Of a DNA stretch of 64,000 nt, positions 1 to 8,048 are shown in pieces (position 1 is the first letter of the stretch; every line of letters starts with the position of its first letter). Where the stretch lies: positions 124,001 through 188,000 of the forward strand of contig JAOPWC010000114.1 of the NCBI GenBank assembly GCA_025965895.1, read 5' to 3'. Below the pieces are notes generated by a model. It had not been told where the DNA came from. It was given only the letters and a program-made list of their open reading frames with translations, and searched no databases. This DNA comes from Mycobacterium sp. (GTDB lineage: Bacteria; Actinomycetota; Actinomycetes; Mycobacteriales; Mycobacteriaceae). The translations under genes and the position numbers were made by a program.

Positions 1-142
1 CCCGCAGGCGGACTTCGGTCTGAAGCAACTCAAGCACGCCGACAACGTGGAACGCGTCATCGTCGAGGACTCGCGGGTCGATCGTCTTCAGATCGACGGG
101 ACGCCGGAGGACGGCGATTCGTTCTTCGACGTGCTCGAGTAA
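1..142 (+). CDS. C-terminal end of an unidentified protein (partial)
   Basis: An open frame enters from the left edge (first full codon at position 2) and ends at TAA 140-142, giving 46 acidic, hydrophilic residues that end in SFFDVLE. The codons have the expected GC-rich third positions. No motif is recognisable in this tail and I cannot assign a function. It converges on the pncA gene with a 15-bp gap. Confidence 0.6.
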   Translation, partial: PQADFGLKQLKHADNVERVIVEDSRVDRLQIDGTPEDGDSFFDVLE

Positions 143-157
143 CCCGCCCTCCAGTGG

Positions 158-718
158 TCAGGTGCCTACACCCGCCAACTGGACGCCGATGCCGCGCAGA
201 TCGTCCAGCGCCTTGGCGGTAGATTCCGGCGCGACCCCTGCGGTCAGGTCGACCAGCACCCGAGTGGTGAAGCCGGCCCGGGTGGCGTCGGCAGCGGTCG
301 CGTGTACGCAGTAGTCGGTGGCGATCCCGACCACGTCCACCTCGTCGACCCTGCGCTGCCGCAGCCAGTCGGCCAACGAGGTGCCGGCCTCGTCGGTGCC
401 CTCGAAGCCGCTGTAAGCCGCGGTGTAAGCGCCTTTCGTGAAGACCGCTTCGATGGCGGTGGTGTCGAGACCAGGGTGGAAGTCGGCGCCTGACGTGCCC
501 ACGACGCAGTGCGGTGGCCACGATTCCGCATAATCAGGTTCGTCGGAGAAGTGACCGTCCGGGTCGATGTGGAAGTCCTTCGTCGCAACGACATGGTCGT
601 AGTGGTTGGTGGCCAGGTACTCGCTGATCGCACGCGCCACGGTTTGGCCGCCGACGACGGCCAGTGAGCCGCCTTCGCAGAAGTCGTTCTGGACATCAGT
701 GATGATCAGTGCCTTCAC
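158..718 (-). CDS. pncA: Nicotinamidase/pyrazinamidase PncA
   Basis: Hydrolyses nicotinamide to nicotinate plus ammonia in the NAD salvage cycle; the same enzyme activates pyrazinamide in mycobacteria. The 186-residue length equals the M. tuberculosis enzyme. Visible residues are the catalytic triad Asp8 (TDVQNDF), Lys95 (FTKGAY) and Cys137 (ATDYC), and the metal ligands Asp48, His50, His56 and His70. The residue before the catalytic Cys is Tyr, where M. tuberculosis has His. The ATG start gives the standard N-terminus. The gene stands between an unidentified gene tail and a DUF427 gene, unlike the M. tuberculosis pncA neighbourhood, so it is not part of the Rv0135c-like block further right. 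Confidence 0.96.
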   Translation of the reverse strand: MKALIITDVQNDFCEGGSLAVVGGQTVARAISEYLATNHYDHVVATKDFHIDPDGHFSDEPDYAESWPPHCVVGTSGADFHPGLDTTAIEAVFTKGAYTAAYSGFEGTDEAGTSLADWLRQRRVDEVDVVGIATDYCVHATAADATRAGFTTRVLVDLTAGVAPESTAKALDDLRGIGVQLAGVGT

Positions 719-751
719 ACATCCACGTTATCGCCTGCCGCGTGGGCGTGG

Positions 752-1546
752 TCAGACCGACCACGGAGTGACGGGCCGCTCGGCGCGCCGGGCGTCGACC
801 ACAACGTCGACTCGCTCGTCGAAGAATGCGAAACGGTCCCGGACCGGTTCGGCGTCGGTGAGCGGGTCTCGGTACATCCAACAGATGTCGGACGGCCCGT
901 CGGGGAGTGAGAAGTACGACGCTCGGCCTTTGTACGCGCAGTAGGTCACCGTGTCGCTGTCGTCGAGCTCTACCGTGATGTCATCGCGCGGCAGGTAAAA
1001 CCGGACCGGGAGCAACGTCTCGAAAAGCAGTACAGCCCTGGAGGACTCGGCAAGCAGTCGTCCGTCCAACTCGATGCGGACATGTCGGTCGCTGCGCAGC
1101 GTGTCGATTCGGTGGAACGGGTCGTGCGGGTGGCTGACGACAGGCTCGTCTTCCTCCCGCCAGTCGAAGGCGTTGAAATCGAGCAGGACGTATTGGGCAA
1201 GTGCGGGGTCGTCGGGCGTGAACGCGGCCGACGGCGCCGCATGGGCGTCTGTCAGGACGTCGAACGACGTGCCTGCTGAAGTGTGGACAGCGAACGGAAT
1301 CGTCGGGTCGAGGACAGGACGGGCGCTGGCGTGCGCCCGATCATCACCGGGAGACAACGATGCTCTGACATCGCCTGCCGGGACCGCGTAGGTCGGGACG
1401 ATCCGCCGCGGCTCCCAAACCAGCAACCCGGCCGACGTGTCAGCGACGGGGTGTCCATCCAGCGATGCCCGCAGCCTCTTGGCAGTCGGCTCGTAGCGCA
1501 GGGAATTCAGCGCGCCGCCGAACAACTCCCGCATCATCACCGCCAT
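752..1546 (-). CDS. Two-domain DUF427 protein
   Basis: A 264-residue cytoplasmic protein with two DUF427 modules: one near residues 15-110, and a clearer one in the last 120 residues containing VTYCAYKGRASYF and a preceding VRFYLPRDDI. DUF427 proteins are small beta-rich proteins of unknown biochemical role. I chose ATG 1546 rather than the longest frame at 1642 because GAGAGGG lies 6 bases upstream and because the extra residues would be antisense to an HNH-endonuclease relic. A single-domain DUF427 gene occurs at 13.1 kb. Function unknown; family call secure. Confidence 0.85.
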   Translation of the reverse strand: MAVMMRELFGGALNSLRYEPTAKRLRASLDGHPVADTSAGLLVWEPRRIVPTYAVPAGDVRASLSPGDDRAHASARPVLDPTIPFAVHTSAGTSFDVLTDAHAAPSAAFTPDDPALAQYVLLDFNAFDWREEDEPVVSHPHDPFHRIDTLRSDRHVRIELDGRLLAESSRAVLLFETLLPVRFYLPRDDITVELDDSDTVTYCAYKGRASYFSLPDGPSDICWMYRDPLTDAEPVRDRFAFFDERVDVVVDARRAERPVTPWSV

Positions 1547-1558
1547 CGCTGCCCTCTC

Positions 1559-1655
1559 GTCGTCGCCACCGATCATGCCACCGACCGCGGCTGCACCGCA
1601 CCGGGCTGCGACGTCCGGGGCTACCTGTGCGACGTGCATCACGTCGAGGAATGGG
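1559..1655 (+). pseudogene. Relic of a DUF222/13E12-type HNH endonuclease
   Basis: On the plus strand, between the DUF427 and glgX genes, a frame reads ATDRGCTAPGCDVRGYLCD followed by VHHVEEW. This is the Cys-Cys-His-His core of the HNH domain at the C-terminus of the DUF222 (13E12 repeat family) proteins that are abundant in mycobacteria. The usual continuation (GG-TD-NL-CxxHH) is missing because glgX begins there, and no DUF222 domain precedes it. Upstream, ATDHATDRG looks like a short duplication. Only about 30 codons survive, so this is a fragment and not a gene. Confidence 0.7.
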
Positions 1656-3815
1656 TCACCCAGCGGGGGCGGCCTGCAGCACGATCATCGCCCGAGCACC
1701 CACGCGCACCGTGGCACCTGCAGCGAGTGGGCTGCGTTCGTCACCGGCGGCCTTCAGTTCGGTGGTGTCGATGACCGGAACCCATGCGGGGCCGAATTCC
1801 TCTGGCGGAAGGGTGAAGTCGAGCGGCTCGTGGTGCGCGTTGAAGCACAGCACAAACGATTCATCGGTCACGCGTTGGCCACGTGGGTCGAGGTCGGGAA
1901 TCCCCAGGCCGTTGAGGTACACCGCAACCGATCTGCCGAATCCAGACTCCCAGTCCTCGTCGCTCATCTCGGAGCCGTCGGGCCGGAACCATGAAATGTC
2001 GGGCAATCCCTCAGCGCCCCGCTGGCGTACCGGCAGACCGTTGAAGAAGCGGCGCCGGCGAAACACCGGGTGGGCAGCGCGCAGCGCAGACACCCGCTGC
2101 GTGAACTCGATCAGATCCGTGTCGGCCTCATCCCAATGCACCCACGTGATCTCGTTGTCCTGGCAGAACCCGTTGTTGTTTCCACCCTGTGTACGGCCAA
2201 GCTCGTCACCATGGCTGATCATCGGCACCCCCTCCGACAGGAGGGTGGTGGCAAGGAAGTTGCGCTGCTGGCGAGCACGTAGCGCGTTGGCCTCGGGGTC
2301 GTCGGTGGGACCCTCGACGCCGCCGTTCCACGACTTGTTATTGCTCTCGCCGTCGTTGTTGCCCTCTTTGTTGGCTTCGTTGTGTTTCTCGTTGTAGGAC
2401 ACCAGATCACGCAACGTGAACCCGTCATGGGCCGTCACGAAGTTGATCGACGCCACCGGCCGGCGCCCGGTGTGCTCGTATAAGTCCGCCGAACCGGTCA
2501 GCCGATACGCGAACTCGTCCAGCGTCGCCGGTTCCCCGCGCCAGTAATCACGCACCGTGTCGCGGAACTTGCCGTTCCATTCGGTCCACTGCGGCGGAAA
2601 ATTGCCGACCTGATAGCCGCCGGGTCCGACGTCCCACGGCTCGGCGATCAGCTTGACCTGGCTCACCGTCGGATCCTGTTGCACGAGTTCGAAGAACGCG
2701 GCCAGGCGGTCGACGTCATAGAACTCGCGCGCCAGGGTGGCCGCCAGGTCGAAGCGGAACCCGTCGACGTGCATTTCCGTCACCCAGTAGCGCAGCGAGT
2801 CCATGATCAGTTGGAGCGAATGTGGATGGCCCACGTTGAGGCTGTTGCCGGTGCCCGTGTAGTCCAAGTAGTACCGCCGATCGTTGTCGACCAGCCGGTA
2901 GTAGGCGGCATTGTCGATTCCTCGCATCGACAGCGTCGGGCCCAGGTGGTTGCCCTCCGCGGTGTGGTTGTACACCACGTCGAGGATGACTTCGATGCCC
3001 GCTTCGTGCAGCGCGCGCACCATCGCCTTGAACTCCTGCACCTGACCTCCGGGAGTGGTGCTGGAGCTGTACTTGGAGTCGGGCGCGAAGAAGCCGATCG
3101 TGTTGTAGCCCCAGTAATTCGACAGACCCTTGTCGATGAGCGTGGAGTCGTTGGCGAAGTGGTGCACCGGCATCAACTCGATCGCGGTGACGCCCAACCG
3201 TTGCAGGTGCTCGACGATGACCGGGTGAGCGATCGCGGAGTAAGTGCCGCGCATCCGCTCCGGAATGTCCGGGTGGGTTTCGGTCAGGCCCTTCACGTGC
3301 GCTTCGTAAATGACCGTGTCGGCGTACTCCCGGCTCGGCGGACGATCGACACCCCAGTCGAAGTACGGGTTGATCACCACCGACTTGGGCATGTTTGCTG
3401 CCGAGTTGTCGTCGTTGCGGCTGTCAGGATCGCCGAAGTTGTAGCTGAACAGCGGTTGCCCCCACTCGAAGGTGCCGTCGATAGCCTTCGAATACGGGTC
3501 GAGCAGTAGCTTGTTTGGATTGCACCGCTGTCCGGCGGGAGGGTCGTATGGCCCGTACACCCGGTACCCGTAGCGCTGGCCTGGCTCGACGTCCGGCAGG
3601 AATCCGTGCCACACGAACCCGTCGACCTCAGGCAGCGCGACTCTCGTTTCGACACCCTCGGCGTCGAAGAGGCACAACTCCACACGTTCGGCCACCTCGC
3701 TGAACAGGGCGAAATTGGTGCCCGAACCGTCGTATGTGGCGCCCAGTGGATACGCCTTTCCGCGCCACACCTCCATTGCCGGCTGGGTGGCTCCCGGACT
3801 GACGGCCTTGGTCAT
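1656..3815 (-). CDS. glgX: Glycogen debranching enzyme GlgX/TreX
   Basis: A 719-residue GH13 isoamylase-type enzyme that hydrolyses alpha-1,6 branches of glycogen and of the maltodextrin pool feeding trehalose synthesis. The N-terminal early-set domain (YPLGATYDGSGTNFALFSEV) is followed by the (beta/alpha)8 barrel. Conserved regions are DVVYNHT (region I), DGFRFDLA with the nucleophile Asp (II), LIAEPWD with the acid/base Glu (III) and TAHDGFTL with the transition-state Asp (IV). Length and N-terminus are those of mycobacterial GlgX/TreX. The treY/treZ genes often linked to it are not here. The ATG start is followed by MTKAVSPGA. Nothing unusual. Confidence 0.95.
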   Translation of the reverse strand: MTKAVSPGATQPAMEVWRGKAYPLGATYDGSGTNFALFSEVAERVELCLFDAEGVETRVALPEVDGFVWHGFLPDVEPGQRYGYRVYGPYDPPAGQRCNPNKLLLDPYSKAIDGTFEWGQPLFSYNFGDPDSRNDDNSAANMPKSVVINPYFDWGVDRPPSREYADTVIYEAHVKGLTETHPDIPERMRGTYSAIAHPVIVEHLQRLGVTAIELMPVHHFANDSTLIDKGLSNYWGYNTIGFFAPDSKYSSSTTPGGQVQEFKAMVRALHEAGIEVILDVVYNHTAEGNHLGPTLSMRGIDNAAYYRLVDNDRRYYLDYTGTGNSLNVGHPHSLQLIMDSLRYWVTEMHVDGFRFDLAATLAREFYDVDRLAAFFELVQQDPTVSQVKLIAEPWDVGPGGYQVGNFPPQWTEWNGKFRDTVRDYWRGEPATLDEFAYRLTGSADLYEHTGRRPVASINFVTAHDGFTLRDLVSYNEKHNEANKEGNNDGESNNKSWNGGVEGPTDDPEANALRARQQRNFLATTLLSEGVPMISHGDELGRTQGGNNNGFCQDNEITWVHWDEADTDLIEFTQRVSALRAAHPVFRRRRFFNGLPVRQRGAEGLPDISWFRPDGSEMSDEDWESGFGRSVAVYLNGLGIPDLDPRGQRVTDESFVLCFNAHHEPLDFTLPPEEFGPAWVPVIDTTELKAAGDERSPLAAGATVRVGARAMIVLQAAPAG

Positions 3816-3925
3816 TGTGCCTCTCTCGGTCGCGAATGCCCATCACATCCTGCCGTAGCGGGCTACCGGCGACGCTGTGCACCCCCGGCGCGGTCGCTCT
3901 GCTGGGCGGGCGTCGGTGGCCATCG

Positions 3926-4198
3926 CTAGGCCGGGTTTTCGTGGGTAACCGCCTGATATCCGCGGGCGGTTGCCCGGTCCACCGCCGCACGGACCAATCC
4001 GAACGTCAGCCCCTGCAGCGCGGCGGCGGTCAACGCCTCGCGCCAGGAGCGATTCAGGTCTTTGGGGTCGGGAGGAGTCTCTTCGTCGTCGCCGATGCGC
4101 TTCCAGATCTGGTTGAACACCGCGCCCGCCAGCAGGCCGCCGGCCACGCTGGTGGCGATGGAAAGAACCTTGTAGGTGGCCTTGGATGTTGCGCTCAC
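3926..4198 (-). CDS. DUF4235 small membrane protein
   Basis: Ninety residues beginning at GTG 4198. The N-terminal hydrophobic segment (VLSIATSVAGGLLAGAVFNQIWKRI) is the DUF4235 signature, followed by a charged EETPPDPKD linker and a second amphipathic segment (LTAAALQGLTFGLVRAAVDR). A 137-residue frame extends upstream to 4339, but its first 47 residues do not fit the family and would overlap the promoter and leader of the divergent dehydrogenase, so the GTG is preferred. Probably a membrane-associated protein with a single hairpin; role unknown. Confidence 0.75.
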   Translation of the reverse strand: MSATSKATYKVLSIATSVAGGLLAGAVFNQIWKRIGDDEETPPDPKDLNRSWREALTAAALQGLTFGLVRAAVDRATARGYQAVTHENPA

Positions 4199-4323
4199 AG
4201 CCGTCGTATACCCCCGAAGGGTGGCGTCAACACTGGGCGAGTTGATGTTTGACACGACGACGAATGGGCATGCGAACGTGGCCGAACTCAGGACGGGGAT
4301 TTCGACGATTGCGAGGAGGTCTG

Positions 4324-5502
4324 ATGCGAGCGGTGACATGGCACGGGCGACGGAAGGTGTCGGTCGACACGGTGCCCGACCCGCAGATCAAGGAGCCGAC
4401 GGACGCGATCATCCGTGTCACGAGCACCAACATCTGCGGCTCGGACCTGCACCTGTACGAGGTGCTCGGGGCGTTCATGAACCAGGGCGACGTTCTCGGA
4501 CACGAGGCGATGGGCGTCGTCGAAGAGGTCGGCGACCAGACCGGTGACCTCAAAGTCGGAGACCGTGTGGTGATCCCGTTCAACATCTCGTGCGGCCACT
4601 GCTTCATGTGTGACCGCGGGTTGCAAAGCCAATGCGAGACAACGCAGAACCGCGACCAGGGCACCGGCGCAGCGCTTTTCGGATACTCAAAGCTCTACGG
4701 CGAGGTGGCCGGCGGTCAGGCGGAATACCTGCGCGTGCCGCAGGCCCAGTACACCTACATCAAGGTGCCCGACGACGGGCCCGACGAACGCTACGTCTAT
4801 CTCTCGGACGTGCTGCCCACCGCGTGGCAGGGCCTCGAGTACTCGGACGTACCGGACGGCGGCACGCTTGTGGTGCTCGGCCTTGGGCCGATCGGGTCGA
4901 TGGCATGCCGTATCGCCGCCCACCGCGGCAACTGCCGGGTGATCGGCGTCGACCTTGTGCCTGAACGGCTGCAGCGCGCGCAGGAACACGGCGCAGACGT
5001 GGTCGACCTCAACCAGCACGACGCGGAATCGGTGGTGCTCGACGCGACGCAGGGCCGCGGCGCCGACTCGGTGATCGACGCGGTCGGCATGGAAGCGCAC
5101 GGATCTCCGATCGCCGAGGTGGCCCAGACCGCCGCCGGCTTCCTGCCCCCACCGGTCGGCCGGGTCTTGATGCGCAACGCCGGGGTCGACCGGCTGGCCG
5201 CACTGAACTCGGCGTTCTCCCTTGTGCGGCGCGGTGGAACGGTGTCCGTGAGCGGGGTCTACGGGGGTGCAACCGACCCGATCAACATGATGATGTTGTT
5301 CGACAAGCAGATTCAGCTGCGGATGGGACAAGCCAATGTCAAGCGCTGGGTCCCGCAGATCATGCCGCTGCTGACGTCGGAGGACCCGTTGGGTGTGGAG
5401 TCGTTCGCTACCCACCGCCTGCCGCTGGAGGAGGCGCCCAACGCCTACGAGACATTCCAGAAGAAGGAAGACGGCATGATCAAGGTGGTGCTCAAGCCGT
5501 AG
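4324..5502 (+). CDS. Zinc-dependent alcohol dehydrogenase (MDR, formaldehyde-dehydrogenase-like)
   Basis: A 392-residue medium-chain dehydrogenase. Catalytic zinc ligands are seen in ICGSDLH and GHEAMG, and the structural zinc site in CGHCFMCDRGLQSQC (C-x2-C-x2-C-x7-C). The Rossmann glycine motif is VLGLGPIGSMA near residue 190. The C-terminal insert (residues 250-300) places it with the glutathione-independent formaldehyde-dehydrogenase-like branch rather than with classical ADH. ATG 4324 is selected because GAGGAGG lies just upstream; the frame continues to 4249 without family similarity. Substrate unknown. The crotonase gene ends 5 bp away in convergent orientation. Confidence 0.88.
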   Translation: MRAVTWHGRRKVSVDTVPDPQIKEPTDAIIRVTSTNICGSDLHLYEVLGAFMNQGDVLGHEAMGVVEEVGDQTGDLKVGDRVVIPFNISCGHCFMCDRGLQSQCETTQNRDQGTGAALFGYSKLYGEVAGGQAEYLRVPQAQYTYIKVPDDGPDERYVYLSDVLPTAWQGLEYSDVPDGGTLVVLGLGPIGSMACRIAAHRGNCRVIGVDLVPERLQRAQEHGADVVDLNQHDAESVVLDATQGRGADSVIDAVGMEAHGSPIAEVAQTAAGFLPPPVGRVLMRNAGVDRLAALNSAFSLVRRGGTVSVSGVYGGATDPINMMMLFDKQIQLRMGQANVKRWVPQIMPLLTSEDPLGVESFATHRLPLEEAPNAYETFQKKEDGMIKVVLKP

Positions 5503-5507
5503 AGCGG

Positions 5508-6305
5508 TCAGCGGCCTGCGAACGCCGCCGCGCGCCGCTCGACGAACGACTGCAGCCCCTCCGCCGCGTCCTCCGTCCCGAAAAGCCGGGTCGCCTCGGG
5601 CCGCAGCTGCGCGATGGCGGCCGCCTCACCTTCGGAGGCTGCCAACTGGGCCGAGGCCAGCGTTGCGGTGACTCCCAGCGGCGCCGCGGCATCGGCGATC
5701 GTGTGCGCGATGGTTCGGGCCCGCTCCAGCGCGGAGGCGGCGTCGGCGGCGACCTCCTGGACCAGCCCGATGCGGTAGGCCTCGGCAGCATCGAACTCGT
5801 CACCGGTGAGCAGCCAGCGCATCGCGTTGCCCCAGCCGGCCACCTGCGGCAGCCTCAGCGTCGCGCCGCCGAACGGGTAGATCCCGCGCCGCACCTCGAT
5901 CTGCGCGAACCGGGTGTCCGCCGCCGCGATGCGGATGTCCGCCGCCAGCAGCAGTTCGATGCCGAGCGTCATGCACCAGCCCTGTGCGGCGGCGATCACC
6001 GGCTTGGTCCAGGGCCCATCGAGACGCCAAGGATCCCGGCCGTCCTCAGGAACCGGGGCTGTTCCCGACGCGATCGCGGGCCCGACATCGACGAGGTCCA
6101 GACCGGCGGTGAAATGGTCGCCGTGGGCGAAGATGACGCCGGCGCGAAGACCGTCGTCGGACTCCAGTAGCGCGTATGCACGCGACAGGTCGGCCAGCAT
6201 CGCCAGCGTGAACGCATTTCGCTTCGCAGGCCGGTTCAGCCCGATCATCAGCACGTGACCGTCTCGCTCGAGCGAGACGGTGTCCAGGGTGAGTTCTGCG
6301 GGCAT
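5508..6305 (-). CDS. Enoyl-CoA hydratase/isomerase (crotonase) family protein
   Basis: A 265-residue crotonase-fold protein. The first oxyanion-hole strand is seen in KRNAFT and HGDHFTAGLDL, the second in CMTLGIELLLAADIRIA. Family members hydrate or isomerise enoyl-CoAs in fatty-acid or side-chain beta-oxidation; the substrate cannot be read from sequence. The upstream region carries a 16-bp inverted-repeat site (6335-6350) that matches a site before the divergent TetR unit, so I infer that the adjacent TetR (6629-7276) represses this gene. Confidence 0.85.
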   Translation of the reverse strand: MPAELTLDTVSLERDGHVLMIGLNRPAKRNAFTLAMLADLSRAYALLESDDGLRAGVIFAHGDHFTAGLDLVDVGPAIASGTAPVPEDGRDPWRLDGPWTKPVIAAAQGWCMTLGIELLLAADIRIAAADTRFAQIEVRRGIYPFGGATLRLPQVAGWGNAMRWLLTGDEFDAAEAYRIGLVQEVAADAASALERARTIAHTIADAAAPLGVTATLASAQLAASEGEAAAIAQLRPEATRLFGTEDAAEGLQSFVERRAAAFAGR

Positions 6306-6334
6306 GAACTCGACTCAACACCGCGGGTACAGAT

Positions 6335-6350
6335 TATGCAATATGCCATA
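6335..6350 (-). promoter_or_regulatory. Putative TetR operator O1 (crotonase side)
   Basis: Read on the minus strand, this site is TATGGC-ATAT-TGCATA, 30 bp upstream of the crotonase ATG. It matches 14 of 16 positions of a second site at 6420-6435 (TATGGC-TGAT-TGCATA) on the other side of the divergent intergenic region. Shared spacing and orientation relative to each gene suggest one regulator binds both. Confidence 0.6.
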
Positions 6351-6408
6351 CTTCTGCAGGTCCCGTAGGGAAGCGCGACGCGATAATCACGGTCCGGTCA
6401 CGGCCTTC

Positions 6409-6438
6409 TTGACATCGACTATGGCTGATTGCATAGTC
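6409..6438 (+). promoter_or_regulatory. Promoter with embedded TetR operator O2
   Basis: TTGACA at 6409-6414 is followed after 17 bases by CATAGT at 6432-6437 (4 of 6 matches to TATAAT). The spacer and -10 element are covered by the inverted repeat GACTATG-N8-CATAGTC (6417-6438), which contains O2 (6420-6435). A repressor bound here would block RNA polymerase at the small ORF-TetR operon, the usual autoregulatory arrangement of TetR proteins. Confidence 0.6.
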
Positions 6439-6479
6439 AAGACAAGCGGGACGGTTGCTTCCGCGAATGAGGTGATGCC

Positions 6480-6632
6480 ATGACGATCATTGAGCTCAAC
6501 ATCGCCGGCTACCAGGTCACGCACAACAGCCCGAACTTCCGGGACATGAAAAAGAGCTGGCTCGCCGGCTGGCGCGGTCTTCAGCGCAAAGGGCGTGGCC
6601 GTGAGCAAAGCGCCGGATGCCGGGCCGCATGA
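6480..6632 (+). CDS. 50-aa small protein, translationally coupled to TetR
   Basis: A short frame (MTIIELNIAGYQVTHNSPN...) starts at ATG 6480 behind a good ribosome site (GAGGTGAT, about 6 bases upstream). It ends in TGA 6630-6632, which overlaps the TetR ATG 6629-6631 as ATGA. The product is basic in its second half (KKSWLAGWRGLQRKGRGR) and has no membrane segment. I do not recognise the family. Its position between the operator-controlled promoter and the TetR start argues that it is translated; it could be a functional small protein or only a leader that couples TetR translation. Confidence 0.6.
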   Translation: MTIIELNIAGYQVTHNSPNFRDMKKSWLAGWRGLQRKGRGREQSAGCRAA

Positions 6633-7276
6633 CGGTAACTGGACTCGTCGATGCGGTGAGCCCGGGCAAGGGGGCCACCCGCCGCACGACTCGACGGCGG
6701 ATGCTCGCCAGCGCCGTCGAAGTGTTGCGCGAACGCGGCGCGGCAGGCGTCACGATCGATGAAGTGCTGGCCCGCAGCAGGGCGCCGCGCGGTTCGGTGT
6801 ACCACCACTTCCCAGGTGGCCGAAATCAGATTCTGATCGAGGCCCTGCAGTACGCCGGCGAGTCGATGACATCTGCGATCGACAACGCGGCGTCGGACGG
6901 GCCGATGGCGCTGCTGCATCAATTCACCGACATGTGGGAAGACGTCCTGCGGGATAGCGATTTCACCGCCGGATGTCCGGTGGTCGCCGCGGCGATCAGC
7001 ACCGCCGACGAGGACCCCCAGTTGTCTGCGGATGCAGCGGAAATTTTCGATCGGTGGCGCACGGCGTTGACCCGGTCGTTCGAGGCCGACGGCTTCGGCA
7101 CCGAAGACGCTGCGGCGCTCGCGATTACGACCATCGCCGCTATCGAGGGAGCGGTGGTGCTGTGCCGCTCGCTGCGCAGCGCCGGGCCGCTGCGAGAAGT
7201 TACCGATCAACTCGAATTCCTGATCAACGGGAAGAAATTCGTCAGCCGTTATGGCCGGCCGGTGATCCCTCAGTGA
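6629..7276 (+). CDS. TetR/AcrR family regulator (LmrA/YxaF-like)
   Basis: A 215-residue repressor. The N-terminal helix-turn-helix is at about residues 25-70 (AGVTIDEVLARSRAPRGSVYHHF), and the C-terminal ligand domain has the LmrA/YxaF-type pattern (FTAGCPVVAAAIS). The start used is ATG 6629, inside the ATGA overlap with the small ORF; the frame extends to 6617 but lacks a ribosome site there. Predicted to repress its own operon and the divergent crotonase through the TATGGC-N4-TGCATA sites. It converges with and overlaps by 7 bp the next TetR gene. Confidence 0.88.
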   Translation: MTVTGLVDAVSPGKGATRRTTRRRMLASAVEVLRERGAAGVTIDEVLARSRAPRGSVYHHFPGGRNQILIEALQYAGESMTSAIDNAASDGPMALLHQFTDMWEDVLRDSDFTAGCPVVAAAISTADEDPQLSADAAEIFDRWRTALTRSFEADGFGTEDAAALAITTIAAIEGAVVLCRSLRSAGPLREVTDQLEFLINGKKFVSRYGRPVIPQ

Positions 7277-7920
7277 GCGGGCGCGCCGCGGCCGATCACT
7301 GCGATCGATGCAGTCACCGCCGTTTCGACGATGTCGCGCACGTCGAGGTTGTCCTCGACGGTCAGCGCGGTGAGCTCACGCAAACCGCCTAGCAGGATCA
7401 CCGCGAGCGGCTTCGACACCGGCGGCACACTGGACCGCCGAAAACCGGGGGTGTCGCTGAGCTCGACCAGCATTGTGGTCAGTTCCCCGATGCCTCGGCG
7501 CTGCACCGGTCGCACCGCTGTGCCGAGCGCCGGGAGCTCCCGTATCCAACTCAGAGTGATCGCGGGATTGGACTCGATCGAGTCGACGTACGCGCCGATC
7601 GCCTGGCGGATCTGGTCCTGCCAGAACGCCTCCGGATCCACTGCCGCCCGGATGTTGGCCATCATTTCCTGGTTGGCCGTCCACAGCAGCTCGATGAAGC
7701 ACTCTTCCTTGCTGCCGAACTCCTGATAAAAGGTGCGCTTGGAGGTGCGGGCGTGCCGGACGATGTCGGCGATCGTCGTCTCGCGGTATCCACGTTCGGC
7801 GATCGAATCAGCAAGACCGTCGAGCAGGCGGCGCCGAAACGGGTGCTCGGCCGACCGGTAGGCCAACGCGGGGTCCCGGCCCCTGACCGCGACCTCCGTC
7901 GTGCCGTCTGTGACCGTCAT
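7270..7920 (-). CDS. TetR family regulator (Rv0135c-like)
   Basis: A 216-residue TetR protein with the helix-turn-helix at about residues 40-75 (YRETTIADIVRHARTSKRTF, then YQEFGSKEECF). ATG 7920 has GAGGG about ten bases upstream and is preferred over the longer frame at 7977, whose leader would run through the operator region. It is divergent from the P450 gene, the same arrangement as Rv0135c/cyp138 in M. tuberculosis. Two CGGTA-N8-TACCG inverted repeats lie in the shared promoter region, so control of the P450 and of itself is the natural inference. Confidence 0.88.
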   Translation of the reverse strand: MTVTDGTTEVAVRGRDPALAYRSAEHPFRRRLLDGLADSIAERGYRETTIADIVRHARTSKRTFYQEFGSKEECFIELLWTANQEMMANIRAAVDPEAFWQDQIRQAIGAYVDSIESNPAITLSWIRELPALGTAVRPVQRRGIGELTTMLVELSDTPGFRRSSVPPVSKPLAVILLGGLRELTALTVEDNLDVRDIVETAVTASIAVIGRGAPAH

Positions 7921-7975
7921 GTCCGGCAATCCCTCGCTTACGCAGTACCTGGCAGCAGCACACCCTTGCCCAACC

Positions 7976-8028
7976 ACGGTACTACCGGGTACCGTTCAAC
8001 GCGAGTAAGCGGTACTGCGCGGTACCGC
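7976..8028. promoter_or_regulatory. Paired TetR operators between TetR and P450
   Basis: Two inverted repeats of identical design occupy the divergent intergenic region: ACGGTA-N8-TACCGT at 7976-7995 and GCGGTA-N8-TACCGC at 8009-8028. Their centres are 33 bp apart, close to three helical turns, so two dimers could bind the same face. The second ends 20 bp before the P450 GTG start. Perfect arms in both copies make chance unlikely. Confidence 0.75.
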
Positions 8029-8048
8029 AACCGCGTTGGGAGTGATCC

